From assembly GCA_023433465.1 (NCBI GenBank), contig JAEZCR010000026.1:8137-72136 (forward strand): a stretch of DNA of 64,000 nt. Reading direction: 5' to 3'. Numbering within the stretch: the first letter of the stretch is position 1; every line of letters begins with the position of its first letter. Below the pieces are notes generated by a model. That model searched no databases and had not been told where the DNA came from. It saw only the letters and a program-made list of their open reading frames with translations. Of the stretch, positions 51,936-61,985 are shown piece after piece. The translations under genes and the position numbers were made by a program. This DNA is from Pseudomonadota bacterium (GTDB taxonomy: Bacteria > Pseudomonadota > Gammaproteobacteria > Steroidobacterales > Steroidobacteraceae).

Positions 51936-52340
51936 ATGGAAGGCATGGGTATCGGCAAGGTCGCGAAACTCGCGGGCGTCAGCATCGACACCGTCCGGTA
52001 TTACGAGAAGACCGGGCTGATCGCGCCCGCCGCGCGCCTGCAATCCGGCTATCGCCGCTACGGCGACCTGCAGCTCTCGCGCCTGCGCTTCATTCGCCGC
52101 GCCCAGGAGCTGGGCTTCTCCCTCAAGGACATCCGCGAGCTGCTCGGACTCTCGCGCCAGCGCGACGTGGCGCGCGTCAAACGCGCCGCGCAGGCGAAGC
52201 TCACTGACATCGACCGGCGGATCGTGGCGCTGCAATCCGTGCGCGATGGCCTGTCTCATCTCGTCGAGGCCTGTCCCGGCCACGGATCGGCGGCCGACTG
52301 CCCCATTCTCAATGCGCTGGGCGCGGACGAAGAGCCATGA
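51936..52340 (+). CDS. MerR-family metal regulator of the copper operon
   Basis: The 134-residue protein has an N-terminal MerR winged helix ([21 protein letters not shown]), a dimerisation helix and a metal loop [14 protein letters not shown] near residue 115. The two loop Cys are eight residues apart, as in ZntR, whereas CueR has seven between them. The CueR Ser77 / ZntR Cys79 position appears to be neither. It overlaps the P-type ATPase gene by four bases, so it is autoregulated with it. Copper sensing is the likely role from the neighbours. Confidence 0.85.
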   Translation: MEGMGIGKVAKLAGVSIDTVRYYEKTGLIAPAARLQSGYRRYGDLQLSRLRFIRRAQELGFSLKDIRELLGLSRQRDVARVKRAAQAKLTDIDRRIVALQSVRDGLSHLVEACPGHGSAADCPILNALGADEEP

Positions 52341-54571
52341 AAGAGCACGAACACGCGCACCACCACCACGCGCATCACCCTGACCACGGTCAGGGCCATT
52401 GCCAGGCTCATGCGAAACCGCCGGCGCCCGCAGCGGCGCAGCCTGCCGGCACGATCTACACGTGCCCGATGCACCCCGAAATCCGCCAGCCGAAACCCGG
52501 CTCGTGCCCGATCTGCGGGATGGCGCTCGAACCGCTGCATCCGACGACCGAACACGACGACAGCGAGCTGCGCGCGGTGCGCCGCAAGTTCTGGATCGCG
52601 GCCGCGCTCGCTTTGCCGGTGGTCGTCATCGCGATGCTGCCGCACGTGTTCGGCCTGCATTGGTCGCCCGCCACGGCGCGGATCCTGCGGTTCGCGGAGA
52701 TGCTCTTGAGCGCGCCCGTGGTGTTCTGGGCGGGCGCGGACTATCTACGCCGTGGATGGGTCGGCGTCACGCATCGCTCGCCCAACATGTACACGCTGAT
52801 CGGACTCGGCGTGCTCGTCGCGTTCGCTTACAGCGTGGTCGCGACGCTCGCGCCGGATTCGTTCCCGGTCGAGATGCGCGATGAGCACGGCTCGGTCGGC
52901 GTCTACTTCGAAGTCGCGGCCGCGATCATCGCGTTGGTGCTGGCCGGAGAATGGCTCGAACTCGGCGCGCGCGGGCGCACGAGCCAGGCCATCCGGCAAT
53001 TGCTCGAGCTCGCGCCGCGCACGGCCCGCCGCGTGCGCGACGACGGCGTCGAGGAAGACGTGGCGCTCGAGGAAATCCATGCCGGCGATCGCATCCGAAT
53101 CCGGCCCGGCGAGAAGGTGCCGGTCGATGGTCGTGTGCTCGAGGGTCGTTCGACGTTCGACGAATCGATGCTCACGGGCGAGCCGCTGCCGGTCGACAAG
53201 GGACCGGGCGACCGCGTCGTGGGTGCGACGCTGAACCAGACCGGGTCCGTGCTCGTCGTCGCGGAGAAGGTCGGCGCGGACAGTCTGCTGTCCCAGATCG
53301 TCGCGCTCGTCTCCGAGGCGCAGCGCAGCCGCGCGCCTTCGCAGCGGCTCGCCGACGCGGTGTCCGCGTGGTTCGTACCTACGGTCATCGCCATCGCGAT
53401 CCTCACGTTCATTGCGTGGTGGATCTGGGGTCCGCAACCCAGTCTCTCCTATGCGATCGTCAACGCCGTCGCGGTGTTGATCATCGCCTGCCCCTGCGCG
53501 CTCGGCCTCGCGACGCCGATCTCGATCATGGTCGCGAGCGGCCGCGGCGCGCAGCTCGGCGTGTTGTTCCGGGACGCGAGTGCGATCGAAGGCCTGCGCA
53601 CCATCGACACGCTGGTGGTCGACAAGACCGGTACGCTGACGCTCGGCCGCCCGCAACTGCGCGAAGTGCTGAACGCGATCGGGTTCTCCCAGGAGCACGT
53701 GCTCGGCCTCGCCGCCGCCGTCGAGAAATCCAGCGAACATCCGCTCGCACGAGCCATCGTGCATGGCGCGAACGAGCGCGGGCTCGCCATCCCCGAGGCG
53801 AGCGGCTTCCGGTCGCTGACCGGCAAGGGCGTCACGGCGGCAGTAGATAGCCGCGCGGTCGCGCTCGGCAACGCGGCGCTTATGGTGGAGGTGGGCGCGG
53901 ACATCTCGCCGCTCGCGGGCCAGGCGGAAAGCCTGCGCGCCTCCGGTCACACGGTCATGTTCCTCGCGGTAGATGGCCGGCTGGCCGGCGCGATCGCCGT
54001 GGGTGATCCGATCAAGGAGACGACGCCCGCGGCGTTGACCGCGCTGCGGGCCGCGGGACTCCACGTCGTCATGCTCACGGGCGACGCGCGCGGCACCGCC
54101 CAGGCTGTCGCGAAATCGCTGGGCATCGACTCGGTGATCGCCGAGGTGCAACCTGCCGACAAAGCGAACGTCGTCGCGCGCCTCCAGGCCGAAGGCAAAC
54201 GCGTCGCCATGGCGGGCGATGGCATCAACGACGCGCCGGCCCTGGCGCGCGCGGACGTCGGCATCGCGATGGGCACGGGCACCGACATCGCGATGGAAAG
54301 CGCCCAGGTCACGCTCGTGAAAGGCGACCTTACGGGAATCGCGCGGGCGCGCGCGCTGAGCAACGCCACGGTGCTCAATATCCGGCAGAATCTCGCCTTC
54401 GCGTTCGGCTACAACGCGCTCGGCATTCCCATCGCGGCCGGGCTGCTGTACCCGTTCACCGGCGCGTTGCTGTCGCCGATGATCGCGGCGCTCGCGATGA
54501 GCCTGTCGTCGTTCTCGGTCATCACCAATGCCTTGCGCCTGAGGAAGCGCTCACTCGGAACCGTGCCATGA
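52337..54571 (+). CDS. copA: Copper-exporting P1B-type ATPase
   Basis: The 744-residue pump has a His-rich N-terminus ([13 protein letters not shown]) and one YHS-like heavy-metal-binding segment ([20 protein letters not shown]) instead of HMA domains. Eight membrane segments include the CPC motif ([14 protein letters not shown]). The phosphorylation site is DKTGTLTLG, with [11 protein letters not shown] in the hinge. The late-membrane signatures GYNALGIP and [15 protein letters not shown] are those of Cu(I) pumps. It exports Cu(I) from the cytosol. It is coupled to the regulator before it and the oxidase after it. Confidence 0.93.
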   Translation: MKEHEHAHHHHAHHPDHGQGHCQAHAKPPAPAAAQPAGTIYTCPMHPEIRQPKPGSCPICGMALEPLHPTTEHDDSELRAVRRKFWIAAALALPVVVIAMLPHVFGLHWSPATARILRFAEMLLSAPVVFWAGADYLRRGWVGVTHRSPNMYTLIGLGVLVAFAYSVVATLAPDSFPVEMRDEHGSVGVYFEVAAAIIALVLAGEWLELGARGRTSQAIRQLLELAPRTARRVRDDGVEEDVALEEIHAGDRIRIRPGEKVPVDGRVLEGRSTFDESMLTGEPLPVDKGPGDRVVGATLNQTGSVLVVAEKVGADSLLSQIVALVSEAQRSRAPSQRLADAVSAWFVPTVIAIAILTFIAWWIWGPQPSLSYAIVNAVAVLIIACPCALGLATPISIMVASGRGAQLGVLFRDASAIEGLRTIDTLVVDKTGTLTLGRPQLREVLNAIGFSQEHVLGLAAAVEKSSEHPLARAIVHGANERGLAIPEASGFRSLTGKGVTAAVDSRAVALGNAALMVEVGADISPLAGQAESLRASGHTVMFLAVDGRLAGAIAVGDPIKETTPAALTALRAAGLHVVMLTGDARGTAQAVAKSLGIDSVIAEVQPADKANVVARLQAEGKRVAMAGDGINDAPALARADVGIAMGTGTDIAMESAQVTLVKGDLTGIARARALSNATVLNIRQNLAFAFGYNALGIPIAAGLLYPFTGALLSPMIAALAMSLSSFSVITNALRLRKRSLGTVP

Positions 54572-56259
54572 TTTCCCGACGGACATTCGTACAGGGCCTC
54601 GGTGGCGGCGCGCTGCTGCTGAGCGGCGCGCGGGCGGGATGGGCGAGCGTGCCCTCGCCCGCCGTGCTCACGGGGCCCGAGTTCGATCTCACCATCGACG
54701 AGAAACGCGTGAACTTCACGGGCGCGCCGCGCCGCGCGATCGTCGTGAATGATCAGCTCCCCGCGCCACTGCTGCGCATGCGCCAGGGCGACACCGCGAC
54801 GATCCGCGTCACCAACAAGCTGCGCGAGAGCACGTCCATCCACTGGCACGGCATCATCCTGCCGGCGGACATGGACGGCGTGCCGGGCCTGTCGTTCGAG
54901 GGCATCGCGCCGGGCGCGACGTTCACCTACCGATTCAAGGTCAACCAGTCGGGCACGTACTGGTATCACTCGCACTCGCGCTTCCAGGAGCAGGTCGGAC
55001 TCTACGGGCCCATCATCGTCGAGCGGCGCGCCGGCGAGCGGCACGCGGCCGACCGCGAATACACGCTGCTGTTCTCGGACTGGACCGATCACGATCCCGA
55101 GCGCATCTACGCCACGCTCAAGCGGCAGAGCGACTACTTCAACCAGAACAAGCGCACGCTCGCGGATTTCGTGGAGGATGTACGGACTCACGGGTTTTCG
55201 AAGACCTTCGAGGATCGGCGCATGTGGGCGTCCATGCGCATGAACCCGACCGATCTCGCCGACGTCACGGGTTACGCGTACACCTATCTGTTGAACGGCG
55301 CACCGCCGGCAGGCAACTGGACCGGAATCTTCAAGCCCGGCGAGCGCGTGAGACTGCGGTTGATCAACGGCTCGTCGATGAGTTTCTTCGACGTGCGGAT
55401 CCCGGGATTGAAACTCACGGTGGTCGGTACGGACGGCCAGGACGTCGAGCCGGTCACGGTCGACGAGCTGCGCGTCGGCACGGCGGAAACCTACGACGTG
55501 ATCGTGACGCCGGGTGACGCGGCCTACACGATTTTCGCGCAGGCGATGGACCGCTCGGGCTACGCGCGCGGCACGCTCGCGCCGCGCGCGGGCATGAGCG
55601 CGGACGTGCCGGCGCTGGAACCGCGCGGCCTGCTCACGATGACCGACATGGCGATGGATCACGGCGCTCACGGGGGCATGGATCCGGCCGAAGCCGCCCG
55701 GCACGCGGCGATGGGTCACGCGCCGCCGCCGGCCGCCGCGCCGCTCGTGCATGCGCCGGCGGAGTCGGGTCCGCTCGTCGACATGCTGGCGGAGGTGCCC
55801 GCTTCCCGTCTCGACGATCCGGGCGTGGGCCTGCGTGGCAATGGCCGCCGCGTGCTCACGTTGTCGGACCTGCACACGATCGGCGGACCGATCGACCGGC
55901 GCGATGCCAGCCGCGAGATCGAATTGCATCTCACCGGTCACATGGAGCGCTTCGTCTGGTCGTTCAACGGACAGAAGTTCTCGGATGCGAAGCCGCTGGA
56001 TTTCAGGCACGGCGAGCGGCTGCGCATCGTGCTGGTCAACGACAGCATGATGACGCACCCGATTCACCTGCACGGCATGTGGAGCGAGCTGCTCGACGAG
56101 CACGGCGGATTCCTCGCGCGCAAACACACGGTGCCCGTGCAACCCGGGCAGCGACTCGCCTACCTGGTCACGGCGGATGCGCTGGGTAGATGGGCGTATC
56201 ACTGCCACCTGCTCTATCACATGGAAGCGGGCATGTTCCGCGAAGTGGTGGTCGCGTGA
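54568..56259 (+). CDS. Multicopper oxidase CopA/PcoA family
   Basis: The 563-residue protein has a Tat signal ([18 protein letters not shown]). It has the copper sites of a laccase-like oxidase: HWHG (STSIHWHGI), HSHS (WYHSHSRF), HPIHLHG and [14 protein letters not shown] His/Met-rich insert around residues 350-400 ([20 protein letters not shown]) is typical of periplasmic CopA/PcoA. It oxidises or sequesters Cu(I) in the periplasm. It overlaps the pump gene by four bases and the CopB gene by four. This CopA is distinct from the ATPase of the same common name. Confidence 0.93.
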   Translation: MISRRTFVQGLGGGALLLSGARAGWASVPSPAVLTGPEFDLTIDEKRVNFTGAPRRAIVVNDQLPAPLLRMRQGDTATIRVTNKLRESTSIHWHGIILPADMDGVPGLSFEGIAPGATFTYRFKVNQSGTYWYHSHSRFQEQVGLYGPIIVERRAGERHAADREYTLLFSDWTDHDPERIYATLKRQSDYFNQNKRTLADFVEDVRTHGFSKTFEDRRMWASMRMNPTDLADVTGYAYTYLLNGAPPAGNWTGIFKPGERVRLRLINGSSMSFFDVRIPGLKLTVVGTDGQDVEPVTVDELRVGTAETYDVIVTPGDAAYTIFAQAMDRSGYARGTLAPRAGMSADVPALEPRGLLTMTDMAMDHGAHGGMDPAEAARHAAMGHAPPPAAAPLVHAPAESGPLVDMLAEVPASRLDDPGVGLRGNGRRVLTLSDLHTIGGPIDRRDASREIELHLTGHMERFVWSFNGQKFSDAKPLDFRHGERLRIVLVNDSMMTHPIHLHGMWSELLDEHGGFLARKHTVPVQPGQRLAYLVTADALGRWAYHCHLLYHMEAGMFREVVVA

Positions 56260-57086
56260 AGGCGTCGACCTGGCTGGCCGGCGTCGCATTGCTGGCATCC
56301 GGGGGTGTTTTCGCGCAGCACGAGCAGCATCCGCCCGCCGCACCTGATGCACCCACGGAAAGCGAGCGCGAGCACGTTCCTCCCGATCCGCCTCGGTCGC
56401 ACCTGAACCACGACATGAGCTACCGCGAGATGGTCGAGATGATGGGCATGGACGATCGCGCGCGATTCGGGATGGTCATGCTGGACCGGATCGAATGGGT
56501 GGACACGGATGAAGGCGATGTCTTCGAATGGGAAGCGGCCGCGCGTTATGGCGGCGACATCCACAAGATCTGGCTGGAGACCGAGGGCGCGAGGTCGGGC
56601 GGCGACACGGACGCGGTGCGCAACGAGCTGGCCTGGGACCGGGTGCTGAGTCGCTGGTGGAGCACGCGAGTCGGCGTGCGGCAGGATGGCGGCAGCGGAC
56701 CCACGCGCACCTGGGCCGCGTTCGGCGTCGCGGGGCTCGCGCCGGGCTTCTTCGAAACCGAACTCATCGCCTATGTGGGCGAATCCGGCCGCACCGCGCT
56801 GCGACTGGCTACCGAAGTCGACGTGCTCATCACGCAGAAACTCGTCCTGCAACCCCAGCTCGAAGTCGCCGCCTTCGGCAAGGACGACCTCGAACGGCTG
56901 CTCGGCTCCGGGCTTTCCGGCGCGGAGTTTTCACTGCGGCTGCGCTACGAGATAACCAACCAGTTCGCGCCGTACGTGGGCGTCGGCTGGGAATGGCGCT
57001 TCGGCGAGACCGCCGACTTCGCGCGCGCGGCGGGCGAGGACACTTCGGAGTTCGCGCTGCGCGCGGGCGTGACCGCCTGGTTCTGA
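56256..57086 (+). CDS. copB: Copper resistance outer-membrane protein CopB
   Basis: The 276-residue protein has a signal peptide (STWLAGVALLASGGVFA) and a short His/Pro-rich region (EQHPPAAPDAP, SHLNHDMSYREMVEMMGMDD). The CopB beta-barrel follows (MLDRIEWVDTDEGD, YGGDIHKIWLETEG, ITNQFAPYVGVGWEW, C-terminal Phe). It works with the multicopper oxidase in copper binding at the outer membrane. The GTG at 56256 is set by the GTGA overlap. It is convergent with napC, one base apart. Confidence 0.92.
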   Translation: MKASTWLAGVALLASGGVFAQHEQHPPAAPDAPTESEREHVPPDPPRSHLNHDMSYREMVEMMGMDDRARFGMVMLDRIEWVDTDEGDVFEWEAAARYGGDIHKIWLETEGARSGGDTDAVRNELAWDRVLSRWWSTRVGVRQDGGSGPTRTWAAFGVAGLAPGFFETELIAYVGESGRTALRLATEVDVLITQKLVLQPQLEVAAFGKDDLERLLGSGLSGAEFSLRLRYEITNQFAPYVGVGWEWRFGETADFARAAGEDTSEFALRAGVTAWF

Positions 57087-57087
57087 A

Positions 57088-57681
57088 CTAGCCTTGGGGA
57101 ACGTCCGACATGTCGGGCAGCTTGTGCGCGATTCCCTTGTGGCAATCGATGCAGGTCTTCTCGCCCGAGAGCAGCCAGCGCTCGTGGATTGTGGCGGCTC
57201 GTTTGCCTTGGCGCGTGAGATCCATGTAGCCGAATTCGTGGCAATTGCGGCATTCGAGCGAGTCGTTGGCCTTGAGCCGCGCCCATTCGTTCTCGGCCAG
57301 CGCGCGTCGCTGGTTCAGGAATTTCTCGCGCGTGTCGATGGTGCCGAAGACCTTGCCCCAGACCTCTTTCGAGGCCTGCATCTTGCGCGCGATCTTGTCG
57401 GTCCATTTGTGCGGCACGTGACAGTCCGGGCAGGTCGCGCGCACGCCAGATCGGTTCGTGTAATGGATGGTCGACTTGAGCTCCTCGAACACGTTGTGGC
57501 GCATCTCGTGGCAACTCACGCAGAACTGCTCGGTGTTCGTCGCCTCGAGCGCCGTGTTGAATCCGCCCCAGAAGAGCACGCCGCCGACGAAGCCGCCGAC
57601 CGTGAGCACGCCGAGACTCAGGTGCCGGCTCGGCCGCGACAGCGTGTTCCAGAAGCGCGTGATGAACGCGGGCAGGCGCAC
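57088..57681 (-). CDS. napC: Tetraheme cytochrome c NapC
   Basis: The 197-residue NapC/NirT-family protein has one N-terminal membrane anchor (residues 22-42). Four heme-binding motifs are present: CVSCH, CPDCH, CRNCH and CIDCH. It transfers electrons from quinol to periplasmic NapAB. The GTG start at 57681 is one base after the napB stop. Confidence 0.94.
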   Translation of the reverse strand: MRLPAFITRFWNTLSRPSRHLSLGVLTVGGFVGGVLFWGGFNTALEATNTEQFCVSCHEMRHNVFEELKSTIHYTNRSGVRATCPDCHVPHKWTDKIARKMQASKEVWGKVFGTIDTREKFLNQRRALAENEWARLKANDSLECRNCHEFGYMDLTRQGKRAATIHERWLLSGEKTCIDCHKGIAHKLPDMSDVPQG

Positions 57682-57682
57682 G

Positions 57683-58201
57683 TCAGCGCCTCTTCGCCGC
57701 GTCTTCGGCCATCAGCTCATCGACATCGCGGAAGTCGCTCTCGACCAGCGGCCGCGCGTCGGTCTGCACGACGTGGCACTGGTTGCAGAAATAACGTCGC
57801 GGCGAAACCGACCCGAGCACCTGGCCGTCCCGGTCGAGGAAATGGGTCACGCTGACCATCGGCGCCTGGAAGTTGGCCGCGTTGGCGCGCGAGTGGCACA
57901 ACATGCACCGGTTGGAATTCTTGTCGACCTGGTAGCCGTCGATGGCGTGTGGAATCGTCGGCGGTTGATCCGGATAAGCGCGCTTGCGCTTGAGATCCGT
58001 GTTCTCGGTGCGCGCCATCGACAGCGCCGCGCCTTCCTCGTCGAGCGGGATTCCGCGGCGCAACGCGTCGATCGACTGCGGCTCGCTCGGCGGTGGCACG
58101 GGCGCGTCGGCGGTGGGATCCTGGCCGAACAGCACCAGCGGCATGACGACCAGCGGCAGGACCGCCAGGATCGTGATGATTCGAATGCGCGCGCGGCTCA
58201 T
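57683..58201 (-). CDS. napB: Diheme nitrate reductase subunit NapB
   Basis: The 172-residue exported cytochrome has a signal/anchor ([18 protein letters not shown]) and two CxxCH motifs (CMLCH, CNQCH). NapB-typical segments such as [10 protein letters not shown] and [18 protein letters not shown] are present. It passes electrons from NapC to NapA. The ATG at 58201 overlaps the napA stop by four bases. Confidence 0.93.
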   Translation of the reverse strand: MSRARIRIITILAVLPLVVMPLVLFGQDPTADAPVPPPSEPQSIDALRRGIPLDEEGAALSMARTENTDLKRKRAYPDQPPTIPHAIDGYQVDKNSNRCMLCHSRANAANFQAPMVSVTHFLDRDGQVLGSVSPRRYFCNQCHVVQTDARPLVESDFRDVDELMAEDAAKRR

Positions 58202-60693
58202 ACCTTCACCACTTTCACGGCGCACTTCTTGAAGTCCGCCTGCTTGGAGATCGGATCGGTCGCATCGAGCGTCACCTTGTTGATCAGCACGCTCGCGTCG
58301 AACCACGGCACGAAGATCAGGCCGCGCGGCGGACGGTCACGGCCGCGCGTCTCGACGCGCACGCGCACCTCGCCGCGCCGCGAGATGACGCGCGCTTCCT
58401 GGCCGCGCCTGAGGCCCCGCGCCTCGGCGTCGTTCGGATGCATGAACACCACCGCGCTCGGGAAGGCCTTGTAGAGTTCGGGAATGCGCATGGTCATCGA
58501 GCCCGAATGCCAGTGCTCGAGCACGCGGCCGGTCGATAGCCACAGGTCGTATTCGGCGTCGGGGGCTTCGGGCGGCGGCTCGTAGGGCAGCGCCCAGATG
58601 ACGGCGCGGCCGTCCTTGTTGCCGTAGAAGTTGAAGCCCTCGCCTTTCTTGACGTACGGGTCGTAACCCTCGCGATAACGCCAGCGCGTCTCTCGGCGGT
58701 CGACCACCGGCCAGCGCAGGCCGCGCTCCTGGTGATACAGGTCGAATGGCGCGAGATCGTGTCCGTGACCGCGGCCGAACTCCGCGTACTCCTCGAACAA
58801 TCCCTTCTGCACGTAGAAGCCGAAGGCCTTCGACTCGTGGTTCTCGTAGTCGGACGGCAGCTCCGAAAGCGGATACCGGTTAGCCACGCCATTGGCGAAC
58901 AACACCTCGAACAGCGTCTTGCCGCGATAGGTGGGGTTGTCCGCGAGTAGTTTGGCGGGCCAGACCTCGTCGGTCTTGAAGCGCTTCGAGAATTCCATGA
59001 GCTGCCACAGGTCCGAACGCGCTTCACCCGGCGCATTGACCATCTGGCGCCAGAACTGCGTGCGGCGCTCGGCGTTGCCGTACGCGCCCTCCTTCTCCAC
59101 CCACATCGCGGTGGGCAGGATGAGGTCCGCGGCCTGTGCGGTGACGGTGGGATACGCATCCGACACGACGATGAAGTTCGCGGGATTGCGGTAACCGATC
59201 AACGCCTCCTCGTTGATGTTCGGCCCCGCCTGCAGGTTGTTGTTGACCTGCACCCAGTAGGCGTTGAGCTTGCCGTCGCGCAGCATGCGGTTCTGTTGTA
59301 CCGCGTGGAAACCGTTCTGGTCGTGGATCGTGCCGTGCGGCACTTTCCAGATCTCCTCGGTGTGTCTGCGATGCTCGGGATTGGTGACGAGCATGTCCGC
59401 GGGCAGGCGATGGCTGAAGGTGCCCACCTCGCGCGCGGTGCCGCAGGCCGACGGCTGGCCCGTCAGCGAGAACGGGCTGCTGCCGGGCGTCGAGATCTTC
59501 CCCGTCAGCAGGTGGATGTTGTAGACGAGATTGTTTGCCCACACGCCGCGTGTGTGCTGGTTGAAGCCCATCGTCCAGAACGACATCACCTTGATCTTGG
59601 GATCGGCGTAGAGCTCGGCGAGCTGCTCGAGCCAGCCGCGCTCGACGCCCGTCATCTTCGCGGTGTACTCGAGCGTGTAGGGCTTCACGAAGGCCGCGAA
59701 TTCCCCGAACGTCATCGGCTTCGAGCCGCCCGGATCGTCGGCGTTTTCCGCCGCTTTCTCGAGCGGATGCTCGGGCCTCAGGCCGTAGCCGATGTCCGTG
59801 TTGCCGCGCTTGAAGTTCGTGTGCCGGTTGACGAAATCGCGCTTCACCAATCCTTTCGTGATGATGTAGTTCGCGATGAAGTTGAGGATGACGAGGTCGG
59901 TCTGCGGCTTGAAGATGATCGGGATGTCCGCGAGCTCGAACGAACGATGCTCGAACACGGACAACACCGCGACACGCACGCGCGGCGAAGACAACCGGCG
60001 GTCGGTGACGCGCGTCCAGAGGATCGGATGCATCTCCGCCATGTTCGAACCCCAGAGCACGAACGCGTCCGCCGCCTCGATGTCGTCGTAGCAGCCCATC
60101 GGCTCGTCCATGCCGAAGGTGCGCATGAAGCCGTACGCGGCGGAGGCCATGCAATGCCGCGCGTTGGGGTCGAGGTTGTTGGAGCGGAAACCCGCCTTGA
60201 AAAGTTTGTTGGCCGCGTAACCTACCCAGATGGTCCACTGCCCGGAGCCGAACATGCCGACCGCGGTGGGGCCCTTCTCCTTCAGCGTCTTCTTGAACTG
60301 CGCGGCCATCACGTCGAAGGCCTCGTCCCAGCTCACGGGCTCGAAGTCGCCGTTCTTGTCGTACTTGCCGTTGGTCTTGCGCAGCAGCGGTCTCGTGAGG
60401 CGGTCGTTGCCGTACAGCACCTTCGAGAGGAAATACCCCTTCACGCAGTTGAGGCCGCGATTGACCGGCGCGTGCACGTCGCCGTGTGTCGCCACCACGC
60501 GGCCGGATCTCACCGCGACGTTCACGCCGCAGCCTGTGCCGCAAAAACGACACGGCGCCTTCGACCACTTGAGCTCGGTGACGGCACGGTCGGTAACGAA
60601 GCTCTGGCCCTGCGCGGGCAGGGAGATGCCCGCGGCGGCCGCGGCGGTGGCGGCGGCGGTCTGCTTGATGAAATCGCGGCGTGAGTTGCTCAT
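58198..60693 (-). CDS. napA: Periplasmic nitrate reductase catalytic subunit NapA
   Basis: The 831-residue molybdoenzyme has a Tat signal ([15 protein letters not shown]). The [4Fe-4S] motif is [12 protein letters not shown]...NRGLNCVKG. The bis-MGD domains follow, with the Cys ligand in [18 protein letters not shown]. The length and motifs match NapA. It reduces nitrate to nitrite in the periplasm. It overlaps napD before it and napB after it. Confidence 0.96.
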   Translation of the reverse strand: MSNSRRDFIKQTAAATAAAAAGISLPAQGQSFVTDRAVTELKWSKAPCRFCGTGCGVNVAVRSGRVVATHGDVHAPVNRGLNCVKGYFLSKVLYGNDRLTRPLLRKTNGKYDKNGDFEPVSWDEAFDVMAAQFKKTLKEKGPTAVGMFGSGQWTIWVGYAANKLFKAGFRSNNLDPNARHCMASAAYGFMRTFGMDEPMGCYDDIEAADAFVLWGSNMAEMHPILWTRVTDRRLSSPRVRVAVLSVFEHRSFELADIPIIFKPQTDLVILNFIANYIITKGLVKRDFVNRHTNFKRGNTDIGYGLRPEHPLEKAAENADDPGGSKPMTFGEFAAFVKPYTLEYTAKMTGVERGWLEQLAELYADPKIKVMSFWTMGFNQHTRGVWANNLVYNIHLLTGKISTPGSSPFSLTGQPSACGTAREVGTFSHRLPADMLVTNPEHRRHTEEIWKVPHGTIHDQNGFHAVQQNRMLRDGKLNAYWVQVNNNLQAGPNINEEALIGYRNPANFIVVSDAYPTVTAQAADLILPTAMWVEKEGAYGNAERRTQFWRQMVNAPGEARSDLWQLMEFSKRFKTDEVWPAKLLADNPTYRGKTLFEVLFANGVANRYPLSELPSDYENHESKAFGFYVQKGLFEEYAEFGRGHGHDLAPFDLYHQERGLRWPVVDRRETRWRYREGYDPYVKKGEGFNFYGNKDGRAVIWALPYEPPPEAPDAEYDLWLSTGRVLEHWHSGSMTMRIPELYKAFPSAVVFMHPNDAEARGLRRGQEARVISRRGEVRVRVETRGRDRPPRGLIFVPWFDASVLINKVTLDATDPISKQADFKKCAVKVVKV

Positions 60694-60929
60694 GGGGCGT
60701 CGGCCTGGTGATAAACGAGGTTGACCATCAGCACTTCGGGCAGCCCGCGCAGGTCATCCATGCGATCGGCGAGCTCGCGCTCGCCCGAGGCTTCGACCAC
60801 GACGATGATCTTGCCGTCCTCGACGGCGTGAACTTCGGCGCCTTCGATGGCCGCGATGCGATGTGCAACATCGGCCGCGTCGTCTGCGCGCGTGCGCACG
60901 ATGAAACTTGCAATGTGCAGTTCATTCAC
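60690..60929 (-). CDS. napD: NapA signal-peptide chaperone NapD
   Basis: The 79-residue protein has the NapD ferredoxin-like fold pattern ([47 protein letters not shown]). It binds the NapA Tat signal until the cofactor is loaded. Both ends overlap their neighbours by four bases. Confidence 0.93.
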   Translation of the reverse strand: MNELHIASFIVRTRADDAADVAHRIAAIEGAEVHAVEDGKIIVVVEASGERELADRMDDLRGLPEVLMVNLVYHQADAP

Positions 60930-61102
60930 GGTGGCGGGGGTCCGGGTGGGCCGACGATCATCTGCCAGATCCAGACCAGGAAGCCGTAACCCGCGACGAT
61001 GATGATCGCGAGGACCGGCGCGAGTATGAAGGCGAGAAAGCCGAAGGCGTGCAACTCCGCCCTGCGTTCGGCACGCGCCTCTGTCGTCGGCTCACCCTCC
61101 AT
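60926..61102 (-). CDS. napE: Small membrane protein NapE
   Basis: The 58-residue protein has a short charged N-terminus (RAERRAELHAFG) and one membrane helix (FLAFILAPVLAIIIVAGYGF), then [16 protein letters not shown]. This is the NapE/TorE type. The start is the ATG at 61102; an in-frame extension upstream of it is not coding-like. It is the first gene of napEDABC. Confidence 0.88.
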   Translation of the reverse strand: MEGEPTTEARAERRAELHAFGFLAFILAPVLAIIIVAGYGFLVWIWQMIVGPPGPPPP

Positions 61103-61334
61103 GAGCGGCAATATAAGCGTGTGTTCGCCCGAAGGGAATGCGAAAGCGCGCCATCCCGTTTCTCGCCGATGCGCCATTGGGAGTTTTACCTACGAACGGA
61201 AACGGGCGAGCTATCTACGGTTCGTCGCGCGACTGACTGGCGTCATCCCTCGAGACGCGACTTTCGTCGCAATGTCCGGAGCCGGGCTCGAAGCCTCGCT
61301 AATTTGCCGTCCGTACCCTCACGGAGGCAACGAC
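61103..61334. promoter_or_regulatory. Divergent napE / cytochrome P460 intergenic region
   Basis: These 232 bases must hold the nap promoter and that of the P460 gene. On the minus strand a TATATT -10-like box lies about 10 bases upstream of the napE ATG. No clear FNR (TTGAT-N4-ATCAA) or NarL heptamer arrangement was recognised. Confidence 0.35.
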
Positions 61335-61967
61335 ATGAAAACGAGTCATCGACTGTTCGCCATCGCGACCATCGCGACCTTCCTTTCGGGCGGATGGATG
61401 AGCGCGGTCATCGCGGCCGAAAAGAACTCGACGCTCGCGGCGGCGCAGGCCCTCGGCGTCGCGCGCCTGACGAACGACGGCAAACTCGAAAGACCCGCCG
61501 ACCTCGAGCGCTGGGTGTTCCTCGGCGCGTCGCTCGGCATGGGTTACAACCCCGGCTCGTTCAACGCGGCGCGACCCGGCCAGTTCCAGGTGGTGCTCAT
61601 GGAGCCGAACGCGTACCGGCACTTCCGCGAGCACGGTAGTTATGCTCCGGGATCGATGTTCGTGCTGAGCTTCTATGACACCGACACGCAGCCGCGGTCG
61701 CTGAATCAGAAGGGTTTCACGCAGGCGGAGCTCACCAACTACGAGATTCATCTCATCGATCCCGCATCGCCCGACGGGCATACCTTTTACATGTTCGACG
61801 CAGGTTCGAAGACGGGGCAGGCCCTGCCGCCCGGCAATGGCTGCGTGAGCTGCCACAAGAATCACGGCGCGTTCCAGGGCACCTTCGCGCAGTTCTATCC
61901 GACGCTGCGGCCACACCTGCCCAGGGAGCTGTTGGAAAAGGCCTCACGAGGCAGCGACATCCGTTGA
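61335..61967 (+). CDS. Cytochrome P460 family protein
   Basis: The 210-residue exported protein has a signal peptide (RLFAIATIATFLSGGWMSAVIA), a P460-type beta-rich domain (RWVFLGASLGMGYNPGSF, VLMEPNAYRHFREHGSYAPGSMFVLSFY) and a single heme motif CVSCH near residue 176. Family members oxidise hydroxylamine or handle NO. It is divergent from the nap operon, so detoxifying nitrogen intermediates is a reasonable inference. The ATG at 61335 has a GGAGG site. Confidence 0.85.
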   Translation: MKTSHRLFAIATIATFLSGGWMSAVIAAEKNSTLAAAQALGVARLTNDGKLERPADLERWVFLGASLGMGYNPGSFNAARPGQFQVVLMEPNAYRHFREHGSYAPGSMFVLSFYDTDTQPRSLNQKGFTQAELTNYEIHLIDPASPDGHTFYMFDAGSKTGQALPPGNGCVSCHKNHGAFQGTFAQFYPTLRPHLPRELLEKASRGSDIR

Positions 61968-61985
61968 GCGTTAGGATGCGGACTC

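Noticed and set aside
54568..56259. Laccase or bilirubin oxidase-type enzyme
   Set aside because: The His/Met-rich insert, Tat signal and coupling to copB and a Cu(I) pump indicate the CopA/PcoA copper-resistance branch.
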